Part shown: positions 1-8,602 of the stretch, one piece after another
How the letters are laid out: each line of letters opens with the position of its first letter
Position numbering within the stretch: position 1 is the first letter of the stretch
Source of the DNA: Halalkalibacter alkalisediminis
GTDB lineage: Bacteria; Bacillota; Bacilli; Bacillales; Bacillaceae_D
Length of the DNA stretch: 64,000 nucleotides
Direction: 5' to 3'
Assembly: GCF_028610705.1 (NCBI RefSeq)
Contig: NZ_JAQQWT010000006.1
Coordinates: forward strand, 248,001-312,000
The notes under the pieces: generated by a model
Told to the model about the DNA's origin: nothing
The model's input: the letters and a program-made list of their open reading frames with translations, nothing else
The model's database searches: none
Made by a program: the position numbers and the translations under genes

Positions 1-715
1 CCACATTCAAAGATTCTGCTTTCCCATGAATCGGGATGTAAATATTTTGATCGGTCATCTCCAGTAAGGAAGCAGACATGCCCTCCCCCTCATTGCCCAT
101 AATGATCGCAAACTGAGCTTGAGGCTCTATCGCCGTGTACGAACTAGCTCCTTGAAGGGATGTTCCAAATACTGGAATCATCGCATGTTTTAAACGCAAG
201 ACCCACTCTTGTAAATTACCCTTCATCACAGGTAGATGAAAAATAGAACCTTGTGAGGCTCTGATCACTTTACTGTTAAACACATCAACACTACCCTCAC
301 CAAGGATCACACCTGTCATACCAGCTGCATCAGCCGTTCGAATCATCGTTCCTAAGTTTCCAGGGTCCTGCACCCGGTCAATCAGAAGAAACTGTCCTTC
401 TAACCTTTCTACATCCGGTTCCGACGGCAAAACACAGACAGCTGCAATCCCTTGCGGTGTCTCTGTTTCTGAAAGTTCCTTCATGATTTGATCACTTACG
501 ATAATAACATCCTCATTTTGCAAAGATAAGGTTGCTGGCGGATTGGCTCCTTCTGTTAAAAGAATATACTCCACTAGCTTCTGTGCCTTTATAGCCTCTT
601 CGACAAGATGATAACCTTCTATAAGGAAACGTCCTGTTGTTTCTCTACCTTTTTTCGTTTTTAATTTCTTCCATCGTTTTACATGTTCATTTTTGACTGA
701 ATCAATTCGCTTCAT
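1..715 (-). CDS. ysgA: SpoU/TrmH-family RNA methyltransferase (3' end outside window)
   Basis: This is a 2'-O-ribose RNA methyltransferase of the SPOUT superfamily, using S-adenosylmethionine. 238 residues are visible. The substrate-binding N-terminal part begins MKRIDSVKNEHVKRWKKL. The catalytic domain has motif 1 near residue 113 (DRVQDPGNLGTMIRTADA), motif 2 (IMGNEGEGMS) near residue 205 and the start of motif 3 (IPIHGKAESLN) at the window edge. Only about ten C-terminal residues should be missing. The ATG follows AAAGGAG at good spacing. It is divergent from sspI, as in B. subtilis, where ysgA and sspI are neighbours. The exact RNA target cannot be told from sequence. Confidence 0.9.
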   Translation of the reverse strand, partial: MKRIDSVKNEHVKRWKKLKTKKGRETTGRFLIEGYHLVEEAIKAQKLVEYILLTEGANPPATLSLQNEDVIIVSDQIMKELSETETPQGIAAVCVLPSEPDVERLEGQFLLIDRVQDPGNLGTMIRTADAAGMTGVILGEGSVDVFNSKVIRASQGSIFHLPVMKGNLQEWVLRLKHAMIPVFGTSLQGASSYTAIEPQAQFAIIMGNEGEGMSASLLEMTDQNIYIPIHGKAESLNV

Positions 716-770
716 CTTCTACTCCTTTAGACCCTACTTTCTCATTTCATCCATCATACCCATTTTTTTC

Positions 771-801
771 GTCATAATCCAGTCCGTGCTGTTACATACT
801 A
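771..801 (+). promoter_or_regulatory. Probable sigma-G promoter of sspI
   Basis: GTCATA (771-776) and CATACTA (795-801) are separated by 18 bases, about 43 bases before the sspI start. This fits the forespore sigma-G pattern (gnATA-type -35, CATnnTA -10). It agrees with the known sigma-G control of small acid-soluble spore protein genes. Confidence 0.6.
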
Positions 802-843
802 CTAACAGAATCATCATTTTCACAAAAAAAGGAGTGTATACTT

Positions 844-1050
844 ATGGGTTTTAACTTACGCGGTGCCATCATGGCCAACATTCAAGGCAGCACACAAGAG
901 GATGTTGAAGCAACAATTGTAGATGCCCTTCAAAAAGGCGAAGAAAAGATGCTACCAGGCTTAGGCGTTTTATTCGAAGTGTATTGGAAAAACGCTAGTG
1001 AGCAAGACAAAGAAGCGGTTTGCCAACAAATTAGCCAAGGGTTGCAATAA
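844..1050 (+). CDS. sspI: Small acid-soluble spore protein I
   Basis: A 68-residue minor small acid-soluble spore protein of the SspI family, made in the forespore. The conserved block [17 protein letters not shown] (residues about 33-50) and the N-terminal [12 protein letters not shown] are diagnostic of the family. AAAGGAG precedes the ATG by about nine bases. The gene is monocistronic: a sigma-G-like promoter lies upstream and a strong terminator follows nine bases after the stop. Its placement divergent from ysgA matches B. subtilis. Its molecular role in the spore is not well defined. Confidence 0.95.
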   Translation: MGFNLRGAIMANIQGSTQEDVEATIVDALQKGEEKMLPGLGVLFEVYWKNASEQDKEAVCQQISQGLQ

Positions 1051-1058
1051 GGAAAAGT

Positions 1059-1092
1059 GAGCTTGTCCCTTCTTCGGGATAAGCTCTTTTTG
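1059..1092 (+). terminator. Terminator of sspI
   Basis: Stem GAGCTTGTCCC / GGGATAAGCTC (one mismatch) with a six-base loop, running directly into TTTTT. Confidence 0.85.
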
Positions 1093-1242
1093 GTGGAGGA
1101 TGCTTGAACGGTTGCTGCTCTGCTCCTCACCTACCTCTTTTAACCTTTAAAATCAGCATTAACTTCATTAAACAAAAGTTTGTTTAGTGAGCTATAAAGC
1201 CTAGTTTACAACCTTGTAGAGTTTTCATAGACTCTCAACAAC

Positions 1243-1280
1243 AAAAAAAAAACCGAACTTCATCATCATGAAATTCGGTT
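1243..1280 (-). terminator. Terminator of ysdC
   Basis: On the minus strand AACCGAA pairs with TTCGGTT and an inner TTCAT pairs with ATGAA. A run of about ten T follows. It lies just downstream of the ysdC stop. Confidence 0.85.
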
Positions 1281-1290
1281 CCGACACAAA

Positions 1291-2376
1291 TTAATTGTAC
1301 GTCATCTTCTCAACTGTTTCCTGATCAAGCTTCTTGATTACTTCAACAATCAATTTCACTGTATTTTCATAATCATCACGATGGAGCATCGCTGCATGTG
1401 TATGAATGTAACGCGTTGGTACGGTAATCGATAACGCAGGAACTCCATTGGCTGTTAAATGAATGGCTCCAGAGTCTGTTCCGCCTCCTGCCATCGAATC
1501 AAACTGATATGGAATATTGTTTTCATCCGCTGTATCAGTAACAAAATCACGTAAACCTTTGTGAGAGATCATAGACGCATCGTAAAGGACAATTTGTGGA
1601 CCGTCGCCCATTTTAGCCAATGCTTCCTTTTCCGTCACTCCAGGCGTATCTCCTGCGATCCCTACATCTACTCCAAAGCCAATATCTGGTTGGATTAAGT
1701 GAGCTGATGTACGTGCACCACGTAAGCCAACTTCTTCTTGCACTGTTCCTACACCATAAACCGTGTTAGGATGGTCCACTCCTTTAAGCTCACGCAAAAC
1801 GTCAATCGCAATCGCACAACCAATTCGGTTATCCCAAGCTTTCGCCATTAATAATTTTTCATTTTTCATCACAGTAAATTCGCAAACTGGCACGACAGAA
1901 TCACCTGGACGCACGCCGAATTCCTGTGCCTCTTCTTTACTTGTTGCTCCGATATCTATGAACATGTCTTTCTTATCTACTGGTTTCTTACGAGCTTCAG
2001 GTGCTAAAATATGTGGAGGCTTTGAACCTACTACACCAGGAATATTCCCCTTTTTCGTCATAATGGTCACGCGTTGCGCAAGCATAACCTGCTCCCACCA
2101 ACCTCCGACTGTTTGAAAGCGAAGAAATCCTTTATCATCGATGCTTGTAACCATGAATCCAATTTCATCAAGGTGACCTGCCACCATAATTTTAGGACCG
2201 TCCGCTTTCCCTGTTTTCTTTGCCACTAAGCTACCAAGCTTATCCGTTGTGACCTCATCAGCAAAAGGAGTTATGTATTTAGTCATGACTTCTCTAACTT
2301 CGCGTTCGTTCCCCGGAATGCCATTCGCATCCGTTAAATCCTTTAACATTTGCAATTTTTCATCAAGCTTTGTCAT
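1291..2376 (-). CDS. ysdC: M42-family metalloaminopeptidase
   Basis: A cytoplasmic di-metal aminopeptidase of the M42 (glutamyl aminopeptidase/PepA, once called endoglucanase M) family, 361 residues. Metal ligands are visible: His68 and Asp70 in [10 protein letters not shown], Asp in AWDNRIGCA (about 183), the paired Glu in [10 protein letters not shown] (about 215), Asp in GVDVGIAGD and a C-terminal His in [11 protein letters not shown]. The start was placed at MTKLDEK because GAGGAGG sits upstream; an in-frame ATG eight codons earlier lacks a ribosome-binding site. It should release N-terminal residues from peptides, probably as a large oligomer. The name follows B. subtilis synteny with ysdB and ysdA. 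Confidence 0.9.
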   Translation of the reverse strand: MTKLDEKLQMLKDLTDANGIPGNEREVREVMTKYITPFADEVTTDKLGSLVAKKTGKADGPKIMVAGHLDEIGFMVTSIDDKGFLRFQTVGGWWEQVMLAQRVTIMTKKGNIPGVVGSKPPHILAPEARKKPVDKKDMFIDIGATSKEEAQEFGVRPGDSVVPVCEFTVMKNEKLLMAKAWDNRIGCAIAIDVLRELKGVDHPNTVYGVGTVQEEVGLRGARTSAHLIQPDIGFGVDVGIAGDTPGVTEKEALAKMGDGPQIVLYDASMISHKGLRDFVTDTADENNIPYQFDSMAGGGTDSGAIHLTANGVPALSITVPTRYIHTHAAMLHRDDYENTVKLIVEVIKKLDQETVEKMTYN

Positions 2377-2461
2377 CCGTATAGCCTCCTCAATTATCAA
2401 GTCTCTTTAAGTATACAGAAAACTATTTCGTTACTCAAATTAATCTCATCATTTCAAGATG

Positions 2462-2950
2462 TTAATATCCGTTATCTTGTCTCTCATGATTCACTTTATT
2501 CTTTTCTAAATAGGCTTCTTCCATTTCCACATATGTAAAGCCTAATTTATGACCTAAAGCAAAAAAGGAGTCCATGAATGGTTGAAACTGTTCCTCTAAC
2601 TGATTTACATTTAGTTGTTGTGCAAGGTGTAGCACTTGTAGAAAATGATCTGTTAGCTTTTCTTTTAGGTCAAATTCTTCTTTTACCGATACGTTTTTAT
2701 AGCCGAGGCTAAGTCCCAACGTAAGGGCGAAATGCAGCCCGTCTACATACTCTTCTAAAATAACCGTGCGTTCTGAAGAAGGCTTGCGACTCCAATATTT
2801 AAAGCATCTTGTTTCATTCGCAAGTTCCCCTACTTCCACGATGAAGGCTAGGAGTTTCTCCTGGAACAAATCTTGTCCCGTAAGTTGGTGTTCTTCAATA
2901 ATTCGATCGTTTAATTGTTCTTGTATGGAAAATAATGTGTTAATGTCCAC
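2462..2950 (-). CDS. Dimeric dUTPase (all-alpha NTP pyrophosphatase)
   Basis: A 162-residue member of the dimeric dUTPase/MazG-like all-alpha family (dUTPase_2), which hydrolyses dUTP to dUMP and pyrophosphate and so limits uracil in DNA. The metal-binding ExxE...ExxD pattern is present: FIVEVGELANE (about 36-46) and LEEYVDGLHF (about 65-74). The start codon is GTG, after GAGGAGGG at proper spacing. This class replaces the trimeric dUTPase in many Bacillaceae. It is transcribed toward ysdC, with an 85-base gap. Confidence 0.85.
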   Translation of the reverse strand: MDINTLFSIQEQLNDRIIEEHQLTGQDLFQEKLLAFIVEVGELANETRCFKYWSRKPSSERTVILEEYVDGLHFALTLGLSLGYKNVSVKEEFDLKEKLTDHFLQVLHLAQQLNVNQLEEQFQPFMDSFFALGHKLGFTYVEMEEAYLEKNKVNHERQDNGY

Positions 2951-3018
2951 GTAAATCCCTCCTCATCTGCTTATTATAACAATCAGAAAACATTTACAAC
3001 AATATTTCCAAAAAAAAA

Positions 3019-3044
3019 CGCAACCAATTACAAGCTTACTCGTA
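3019..3044 (+). promoter_or_regulatory. Candidate sigma-W promoter of ysdB
   Basis: CGCAAC (3019-3024) is separated by exactly 16 bases from CGTA (3041-3044). The B. subtilis sigma-W consensus is TGAAAC-N16-CGTA, so the AAC core, spacing and -10 match. ysdB belongs to the sigma-W regulon in B. subtilis. It lies about 90 bases before the start codon. Confidence 0.45.
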
Positions 3045-3131
3045 TTAAATAGTAGAGACTTTACTTCTATAAATGGAATATGGCAAAATCAAGTTAACAC
3101 TCTAAGAAGAACCTCATAAGGAGGCACCTAA

Positions 3132-3512
3132 ATGGTTATTTTATTTAGATTGCTATTATTAGTAGCTTTCATTGTCCTAGCCTATTCAGCCTTTAAATAC
3201 TTGTTTCACCCAAGGAGAAAACTAGAACAAGCACACGAACGTAAACAATTTTTCTTTTTTGATGATCATAAGGATGTACGCAAAAACTTCTTGATTACGT
3301 ATAAAGGTGTGATGTTCGAAGGAGAAAAGTACTTAGGCACCACTGATCAATCATTTGAAATTATCTCCATCTATGTATGGGCTAGACAAACCAACCAATT
3401 AACAGGCTTTAGTAAGGAAGATTTTCAGTTTATTGCTGATGATATTCGTTTACGGTACCCGAGTGCTAAAATAGAATGGAAAAGCCCGATTAAAGAACTC
3501 CTTCGAAAATAA
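3132..3512 (+). CDS. ysdB: YsdB-like sigma-W pathway membrane protein
   Basis: A 126-residue protein with one N-terminal membrane segment (residues about 4-25) and a cytoplasmic or surface domain of about 100 residues. The block KNFLITYKGVMFEGEKYLG is typical of the YsdB family. In B. subtilis ysdB is controlled by the envelope-stress factor sigma-W; its biochemical role is not established. AAGGAGG precedes the ATG. It stands alone on the plus strand, with its own candidate promoter and a shared terminator behind it. Confidence 0.8.
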   Translation: MVILFRLLLLVAFIVLAYSAFKYLFHPRRKLEQAHERKQFFFFDDHKDVRKNFLITYKGVMFEGEKYLGTTDQSFEIISIYVWARQTNQLTGFSKEDFQFIADDIRLRYPSAKIEWKSPIKELLRK

Positions 3513-3596
3513 CGGTGAGAAGAATCTATCATTAATAGGAGATACTGTTTCCCTTTTTTCAGTAGGTTTGTTGAGATCCTATTTTATTAAATACAG

Positions 3597-3631
3597 AAAA
3601 CCCTCAGTCTATCGCTCAGACTGAGGGTTTT
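3597..3631. terminator. Bidirectional terminator between ysdB and the VTT gene
   Basis: A perfect 14-bp stem AAAACCCTCAGTCT / AGACTGAGGGTTTT with a seven-base loop, A-rich on one flank and T-rich on the other. It sits between convergent genes. Confidence 0.9.
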
Positions 3632-3637
3632 ATCGTA

Positions 3638-4219
3638 TCAACGTTCATTTCTTTTTAGTGAAAAAAAATCATTCCAACTAATATTTGTTCGTTTTTTTCG
3701 AAAAAAGAGAAACAAAATGGCTAAGAATAACGCAAATATAAGAGTCCCTGCCAGTGGCAATTCATGAATCATATCACCAAAAGCTGTGTAAACCAACGCA
3801 GGGGGAATACTGACAAGGAACGAATATTTCGAATATGTTTTTAAATCTTTTGTTGACTCAATTAAATATAACGAAATCAAATGAAAATGGACAAAGGGCA
3901 TTAATCTCATGATCATCATCTGCGGAACGGTTAGTTGATGCTTTCCTTTCAGAAAACGCTTCTTAAGCTTAGTCAATTTTTCTCTCATACTAGGTAAAAT
4001 ATGAATGAGGCCGTAAAAGACTATACTCACTGATGTAAGACCAATCATGGAATAAATCGATCCATACAACGTACCGAATAAATAACCACCTAAAAGACAA
4101 ATAACCAAGACGGGTATGAAAAGAATTTGTCTGAAAACATGGAGTAAAACGAAGAATAGCGGAGCCAGCCAGCCACTTTGTTCAATAAACTGAAATGAGC
4201 GATCAATAAATTCCTCCAT
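3638..4219 (-). CDS. TVP38/TMEM64 (VTT, DedA-like) membrane protein
   Basis: An integral membrane protein of the VTT/SNARE-associated family, 193 residues from the chosen start. Hydrophobic segments lie near residues 18-62, 68-88, 135-155 and 160-175. The family core GGYLFGTLYGSIYSMIG and the MMIMRLMPFVHFHLIS stretch (about 98-113) are visible. Bacterial relatives (DedA, YdjX/YtxB type) are linked to lipid flipping and membrane homeostasis, but no substrate can be inferred here. The ATG at 4219 follows GAGAGGAGG. A longer frame to 4285 would overlap ysdA and lacks a ribosome-binding site. Confidence 0.8.
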   Translation of the reverse strand: MEEFIDRSFQFIEQSGWLAPLFFVLLHVFRQILFIPVLVICLLGGYLFGTLYGSIYSMIGLTSVSIVFYGLIHILPSMREKLTKLKKRFLKGKHQLTVPQMMIMRLMPFVHFHLISLYLIESTKDLKTYSKYSFLVSIPPALVYTAFGDMIHELPLAGTLIFALFLAILFLFFRKKRTNISWNDFFSLKRNER

Positions 4220-4259
4220 ACTTTTGGCCTCCTCTCTCTCTAATCTATGCTGAGACAAA

Positions 4260-4514
4260 CTATAAGATGAAGACGAGTATTCCAATTTGAACGAAAAGAA
4301 TAATGGGGATCCCTATTGTAAAACTAGCATGCTTGGTTTTATGCCGAAATGACTTCATTCCTGTATAAATCCCTAAGCTTCCTCCAAAAAGTGCCAATAA
4401 AAACAACGTTTTTTCAGGTATCCTTCTTTGTCGCTTTTTGGCTCGGGTCTTATCTGAACCCATGGTGATATAAGCTATAAAATTAATGATTACCAGATAG
4501 ACTGTGAGAATCAT
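4260..4514 (-). CDS. ysdA: DUF1294 membrane protein YsdA
   Basis: An 84-residue DUF1294 protein with three hydrophobic helices: about residues 3-18, 36-52 and 66-84. The conserved basic block DKTRAKKRQRRIPEKTL and GGSLGIYTGMKSFRHKTKH identify the family. It follows rplT downstream, as in B. subtilis. The start at 4514 was chosen because GGGGGTG lies seven bases before it; an ATG five codons earlier has none. Function is unknown. The VTT gene follows 40 bases later and may be cotranscribed. Confidence 0.8.
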   Translation of the reverse strand: MILTVYLVIINFIAYITMGSDKTRAKKRQRRIPEKTLFLLALFGGSLGIYTGMKSFRHKTKHASFTIGIPIILFVQIGILVFIL

Positions 4515-4559
4515 TTTAGACACCCCCATTATTCTTTTCTATAGAAATGATAAATAATA

Positions 4560-4588
4560 AAAAAAAGCGCGACGAATGCCGCGCTTTC
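4560..4588 (-). terminator. Terminator of infC-rpmI-rplT
   Basis: On the minus strand AAAGCGCG pairs with CGCGCTTT around an eight-base loop and is followed by a run of T. It lies just after the rplT stop. Confidence 0.85.
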
Positions 4589-4592
4589 TTCA

Positions 4593-4952
4593 TTATGCGT
4601 TAAGACTTGCTTTTGCTTTGTCAGCAAGTTGTGCAAATGACTTTTCGTCAGTGATTGCAAGTTCAGCAAGCATTTTACGGTTTACATTGATCTCAGCAAG
4701 CTTTAAACCGTGCATGAAACGGCTATAAGAAAGACCATTCATACGAGCAGCTGCGTTGATACGTGTAATCCATAGCTTACGGAAATCACGTTTCTTGTTG
4801 CGACGATCACGGTAAGCATAAAGTAATGACTTCATTACCTGACCTTGTGCAGATTTGAATAATGTATGTTTAGAACCGTAATAACCTTTAGCTAACTTTA
4901 GAACTTTCTTACGACGACGACGAGCGACATAACCGCCTTTTACTCTTGGCAT
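4593..4952 (-). CDS. rplT: 50S ribosomal protein L20
   Basis: 119 residues, the normal length. The basic N-terminal tail [19 protein letters not shown] and the globular C-terminal half ([19 protein letters not shown]) are typical. L20 binds 23S rRNA early in large-subunit assembly and, in Bacillus, represses its own operon by binding the infC leader. It is the last gene of infC-rpmI-rplT. Confidence 0.98.
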   Translation of the reverse strand: MPRVKGGYVARRRRKKVLKLAKGYYGSKHTLFKSAQGQVMKSLLYAYRDRRNKKRDFRKLWITRINAAARMNGLSYSRFMHGLKLAEINVNRKMLAELAITDEKSFAQLADKAKASLNA

Positions 4953-4982
4953 CGAAGTTCCCTCCTTCTATCAAACGATCAA

Positions 4983-5183
4983 TTATTTTTTGTACGTTAA
5001 CATTGAGCGAATACGCTTAAAATCGCCAGAAGAAACCATTCCAGCTTTGCGTAATTTACGCTTTTGCTTTTGTGACTTGTTACCGAATAAGTGACTAGTA
5101 AATGCGTGTGAGCGCTTCAGCTTTCCAGATCCAGTCTTCTTGAAACGCTTTGCAGCACCACGGTGAGTTTTCATTTTTGGCAT
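4983..5183 (-). CDS. rpmI: 50S ribosomal protein L35
   Basis: 66 residues, standard for L35, with the typical start [20 protein letters not shown]. It is a small basic protein of the large subunit. It lies 44 bases after infC and 30 bases before rplT, and AGGAGG precedes the ATG. Confidence 0.98.
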   Translation of the reverse strand: MPKMKTHRGAAKRFKKTGSGKLKRSHAFTSHLFGNKSQKQKRKLRKAGMVSSGDFKRIRSMLTYKK

Positions 5184-5227
5184 AACTCAGGTCCTCCTTT
5201 AATCTTGTTACAAGCTAGGGTGAAATG

Positions 5228-5743
5228 TTACTTTTCAGCTTTCGGAGCAAGCATTAGGAACATGCTACGCCCTTCCATCTTAGGCATTGATTCTACCACT
5301 GCAACATCTTCACATTCTTTTGCTAAACGCTCTAATACTTTTCTTCCGATTTGAGAATGAGTGATAGCACGTCCACGGAAACGGATTGCCACTTTCACTT
5401 TATCTCCTTTTTCAAGAAACTTACGAGCGTTACGAAGCTTTGTATTGAAATCATTATCTTCAATCGTTGGGCTCAAGCGAACCTCTTTTACATTGATGAT
5501 CTTTTGATTCTTACGCGCTTCTTTTTCTTTCTTTTGTTGTTCATAACGGAATTTTCCGTAGTCCATAATACGACACACAGGTGGTTTCGCAGTCGGAGCA
5601 ACACAAACTAAATCAAGATTAACATTTTGAGCCATCTCAAGAGCTTCTTGTTTTGACTTTACACCAACTTGATCGCCATTTGCTCCAATAAGACGTACTT
5701 CACGTGCACGAATCCCTTCATTGACCAACATGTCTTTACTAAT
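5228..5743 (-). CDS. infC: Translation initiation factor IF-3, AUU start codon
   Basis: IF-3 of 172 residues. The N-terminal domain carries [13 protein letters not shown], a lysine-rich linker follows ([15 protein letters not shown], about 82-96), and the C-terminal domain has [13 protein letters not shown]. It binds the 30S subunit and checks start-codon pairing. No ATG fits: the only upstream ATG (5794) lacks a ribosome-binding site and would encode an unrelated tail. GGAGGTGG lies just before two ATT codons, and the second gives (M)SKDMLVNEG, aligning with B. subtilis IF-3. An AUU start is the known device for IF-3 autoregulation. The choice between the two ATT codons is an inference. Confidence 0.93.
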   Translation of the reverse strand: MSKDMLVNEGIRAREVRLIGANGDQVGVKSKQEALEMAQNVNLDLVCVAPTAKPPVCRIMDYGKFRYEQQKKEKEARKNQKIINVKEVRLSPTIEDNDFNTKLRNARKFLEKGDKVKVAIRFRGRAITHSQIGRKVLERLAKECEDVAVVESMPKMEGRSMFLMLAPKAEK

Positions 5744-5985
5744 AATGAGCCACCTCCAAAGGATTTTAACGAACCAAAGCAATTTTATAAGCATTGCTAC
5801 TAATTACATAGTAGCGTGAATGCACCTCATTTAAGTACAAAAAAAGTGTAGGCGCAATATATACGCCCACACTTATCTCATTTATCCAGAAATGAAACGT
5901 TTTATACCTGTAAACTGCTATATGCGTCACCAGGTGAGAAGCGGGCGCTTCTGCTTGCTTTGTTTCTCATGTTTAATTGTTTACT
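5744..5985 (-). promoter_or_regulatory. L20-type leader of infC-rpmI-rplT with attenuator
   Basis: The untranslated leader of about 240 bases contains a terminator hairpin at 5844-5874 (AGTGTGGGCG pairing with TGCGCCTACACT in the transcript, then seven T). Upstream is a structured segment at about 5925-5960 with AGAAGCGCCCGCTTCT followed by CACCTGGTGACGCAT. The position and this motif match the Bacillus L20 leader, where L20 binding favours termination. Identification rests on layout and motif memory; a covariance-model search was not possible. Confidence 0.7.
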
Positions 5986-5990
5986 AAACG

Positions 5991-6019
5991 ACTATATCAT
6001 ACCCATTAAGAGGTGTCAA
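5991..6019 (-). promoter_or_regulatory. Sigma-A promoter of the infC operon
   Basis: TTGACA (6014-6019) and TATAGT (5991-5996) with a 17-base spacer, on the minus strand, just ahead of the L20-type leader. Confidence 0.8.
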
Positions 6020-6179
6020 ACTTTTCTTAGCGGCCGACCTATATTATATTAACGTCTAACTCGCTAGAAAGCAATGACTTATTTCAACAAAGTTGAATAG
6101 AAAGTATTTACAACAATCTCGAAGGAGAGATTTCGTTCGTTTTAGTAGAAATTGATCTTTTTGAAATGATCGCCTCTTG

Positions 6180-6317
6180 GGCCACGTGCTTGCAATAGCT
6201 ACACTCGCTGCGCGCCTCTCTTTAGAAATGCACTCAGAGAGGCTTAATTCCTTGCAGCGGCTACGCCCATTGCTTCGTTAGAACAAAAAGGTAAAGTTCG
6301 ACCTTTTTGTTCTAACT
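6180..6317. repeat. Dispersed palindromic repeat, copy 1 (full), with terminator hairpin after thrS
   Basis: The core palindrome runs 6192-6273: it opens GCAATAGCTACACTCGCTGC and closes with CATTGC. The hairpin at 6278-6316 pairs GTTAGAACAAAAAGGT with ACCTTTTTGTTCTAAC perfectly over 16 bp and begins two bases after the thrS stop, so it should end thrS transcripts. See the findings for the family comparison. Confidence 0.8.
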
Positions 6318-6318
6318 A

Positions 6319-8250
6319 CTACTTTCTAGCTTCTGTTTTCATTTGTTCTACAAATTGGTCTAGCGAAACGGATTCTGAGTCTTGTTCACCATATTTACGG
6401 ATATTCACTGCTGATGCTTCCATTTCTTTGTCGCCTAGAACAAGCATATATGGAATTTTTTGCATTTGTGCTTCGCGGATTTTGTATCCTAACTTTTCAT
6501 CACGCTCATCAATTTCAACTCGCACACCCACCGCTTGTAAGCTCTCTTGAACTTTTTTCGCATAATCAAGATGGACATCATTTGATACAGGTATGATTTG
6601 CGTTTGGATTGGAGCTAACCAAGTTGGGAATGCCCCTTTGTATTCTTCGAGTAAGAAGGCAACGAAACGCTCCATTGTTGATACAACACCACGGTGGACA
6701 ACAACTGGGCGATGCTGCTGTCCGTCTTCACCCACGTACGTTAAATCAAAACGCTCAGGTAATAGGAAATCCAATTGAACCGTTGAGAGGGTTTCCTCTT
6801 TACCAAGAGCTGTTTTCACTTGTACATCAAGCTTTGGACCATAGAACGCAGCTTCTCCTTCCGCTTCAAAATACTCGATATCACCAAGCTCATTCATCGC
6901 ATCTTTTAACATGCTTTGAGCCTTTTCCCACATGGCATCGTCATCAAAGTATTTTTCTTTATCTTCAGGATCACGATAAGATAAACGGAATTTAAAGTTC
7001 TCAATGCCAAAATCTTTGTATACTTCACGTATTAAGTGAACGACACGAAGAAATTCATCTTTAATTTGATCAGGACGACAGAAAATATGAGCATCATTTA
7101 ATGTCATTCCTCGTACACGCTGAAGACCTGAAACGGCGCCAGACATCTCATATCGATGCATCATACCAAGCTCAGCAATACGAAGAGGCAATTGGCGATA
7201 GCTTCTCATCTCTTGCTTATATACCATCATGTGGTGAGGGCAGTTCATCGGACGAAGCACGAACTCTTCATTATCACGCTCCATTACCGGAAACATATCA
7301 TCCTTATAGTGCTCCCAGTGACCAGACGTTTTATAAAGCTCTGAGCTTCCTAAAATAGGCGTATACACGTGTTGATAGCCAAGTCTTTCTTCTTTATCAA
7401 CAATATAGCGCTCGATAATACGACGAACTGTTGCACCTTTAGGTAACCATAGCGGTAGACCTTGTCCCACTTTTTGCGATAGTGCAAAAATACCTAGTTC
7501 TTTTCCTAACTTACGATGATCACGCTCTTTTGCTTCCTCTAGCAAGCGTAAATGCTCTTTTAAATCTTCTTTGTTGAAGAAAGCTGTTCCGTAAATACGT
7601 TGCAGCATTTTATTTTTACTATCGCCTCGCCAATAAGCACCAGCTAGGCTAAGTAACTTGAATTCCTTAATTTTATTCGTTGATGGGATGTGAATACCAC
7701 GGCAAAGATCGAAGAATTCACCTTGCTCATAAATCGTTAACATTTCTCCCTCAGGAATTGCTTCAATAAGCTCGAGTTTATATTCGTCACCCATTTCTTT
7801 ATATTTCGCAATGGCTTCTTCTCGAGTCACTTCAATACGATTCAATTCAAGGTTTTCAGAGATGATTTTTTTCATTTCCTTCTCGATCTTAGGTAAGTCC
7901 TCTGCCGTGATCGATTGCTCAGAATCAATATCATAATAGAACCCACCTTCAATGACTGGACCTACACCTAGCTTCACATTTTCAAACAAACGTTTAACGG
8001 CTTGTGCCATAACGTGTGCCGTACTATGACGCATAATTTCTAAAGCCTCATCTGAGTCTGGCGTCACAATAGCAATTTCACCATCTTCCGTAATAGGTGT
8101 ACGTAAATCAATCAATGTATGATTAAATTTTCCAGCGATTGCCTTCTTCTTTAATCCCGGGCTAATGGATGCAGCAATATCTTCTGTTGTTGTTCCACTT
8201 GGAAACTCCTTCACTGCACCATCTGGAAACGTAATTTTTACAACGGCCAT
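6319..8250 (-). CDS. thrS: Threonyl-tRNA synthetase
   Basis: A class II synthetase that charges tRNA-Thr, 643 residues. Order: TGS domain (about 1-62), second additional domain with [15 protein letters not shown] (about 75), catalytic core with the zinc-site block [15 protein letters not shown] (about 333) and [20 protein letters not shown], then the anticodon-binding domain (about 540-643). [11 protein letters not shown] was taken as the start because AAGGAG precedes it; a longer frame to 8292 runs into the T-box terminator. It is controlled by a threonine T-box leader and followed by a repeat-associated terminator. Confidence 0.97.
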   Translation of the reverse strand: MAVVKITFPDGAVKEFPSGTTTEDIAASISPGLKKKAIAGKFNHTLIDLRTPITEDGEIAIVTPDSDEALEIMRHSTAHVMAQAVKRLFENVKLGVGPVIEGGFYYDIDSEQSITAEDLPKIEKEMKKIISENLELNRIEVTREEAIAKYKEMGDEYKLELIEAIPEGEMLTIYEQGEFFDLCRGIHIPSTNKIKEFKLLSLAGAYWRGDSKNKMLQRIYGTAFFNKEDLKEHLRLLEEAKERDHRKLGKELGIFALSQKVGQGLPLWLPKGATVRRIIERYIVDKEERLGYQHVYTPILGSSELYKTSGHWEHYKDDMFPVMERDNEEFVLRPMNCPHHMMVYKQEMRSYRQLPLRIAELGMMHRYEMSGAVSGLQRVRGMTLNDAHIFCRPDQIKDEFLRVVHLIREVYKDFGIENFKFRLSYRDPEDKEKYFDDDAMWEKAQSMLKDAMNELGDIEYFEAEGEAAFYGPKLDVQVKTALGKEETLSTVQLDFLLPERFDLTYVGEDGQQHRPVVVHRGVVSTMERFVAFLLEEYKGAFPTWLAPIQTQIIPVSNDVHLDYAKKVQESLQAVGVRVEIDERDEKLGYKIREAQMQKIPYMLVLGDKEMEASAVNIRKYGEQDSESVSLDQFVEQMKTEARK

Positions 8251-8556
8251 ACTTGTCCACTCCTTCAAAAGTATAAAATAAAAAACACCCATCCCTTCAT
8301 AATAGAAGGGACGAGTGTAGTTCGTGGTTCCACCCTTGTTCGAGACAACTAAAAAAACAAAGCAGTCTCCTCAAGATACAATGTAACGGTTGATACCGGC
8401 ATTAGATAGTCCACAGATGTGTTTCCCTAACGCAGTTCAGAGGTGGTAAGAACGTCATTCTAGTTAGGAAGCTCTCAGCAATACTTCCCTCTCTGCAAAC
8501 CGATTTGAACGTCTCATGTCCTCATCAAGACTCTTTCTCATATTGACTATGATATG
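8251..8556 (-). promoter_or_regulatory. Threonine T-box riboswitch of thrS
   Basis: The leader holds the hallmark T-box AGGGTGGAACCACG (8323-8336), an AG-box-like GAGGGAAGT and a terminator at about 8283-8320 (CACTCGTCCCTTC / GAAGGGATGGGTG, then six T). A specifier-loop candidate gives ACC (threonine) at about 8442-8447. Uncharged tRNA-Thr should stabilise the antiterminator and allow thrS expression. Confidence 0.93.
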
Positions 8557-8560
8557 TAGT

Positions 8561-8589
8561 ATTATAGGGAGCCTTGTATAGAAAAGCAA
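8561..8589 (-). promoter_or_regulatory. Sigma-A promoter of the thrS T-box leader
   Basis: TTGCTT (8584-8589) and a perfect TATAAT (8561-8566) with a 17-base spacer. Confidence 0.7.
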
Positions 8590-8602
8590 GTTTTTCCAAA
8601 AG

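Noticed and set aside
1150-1242. Another copy of the dispersed repeat
   Set aside because: AAGCCT...ACAACCTTGTAGAG vaguely resembles the right arm, but the GCGC core and the AAAAAGGT hairpin are missing.
6609-6995. 128-residue plus-strand frame inside thrS
   Set aside because: Antisense to the catalytic part of threonyl-tRNA synthetase, with no initiation signal.
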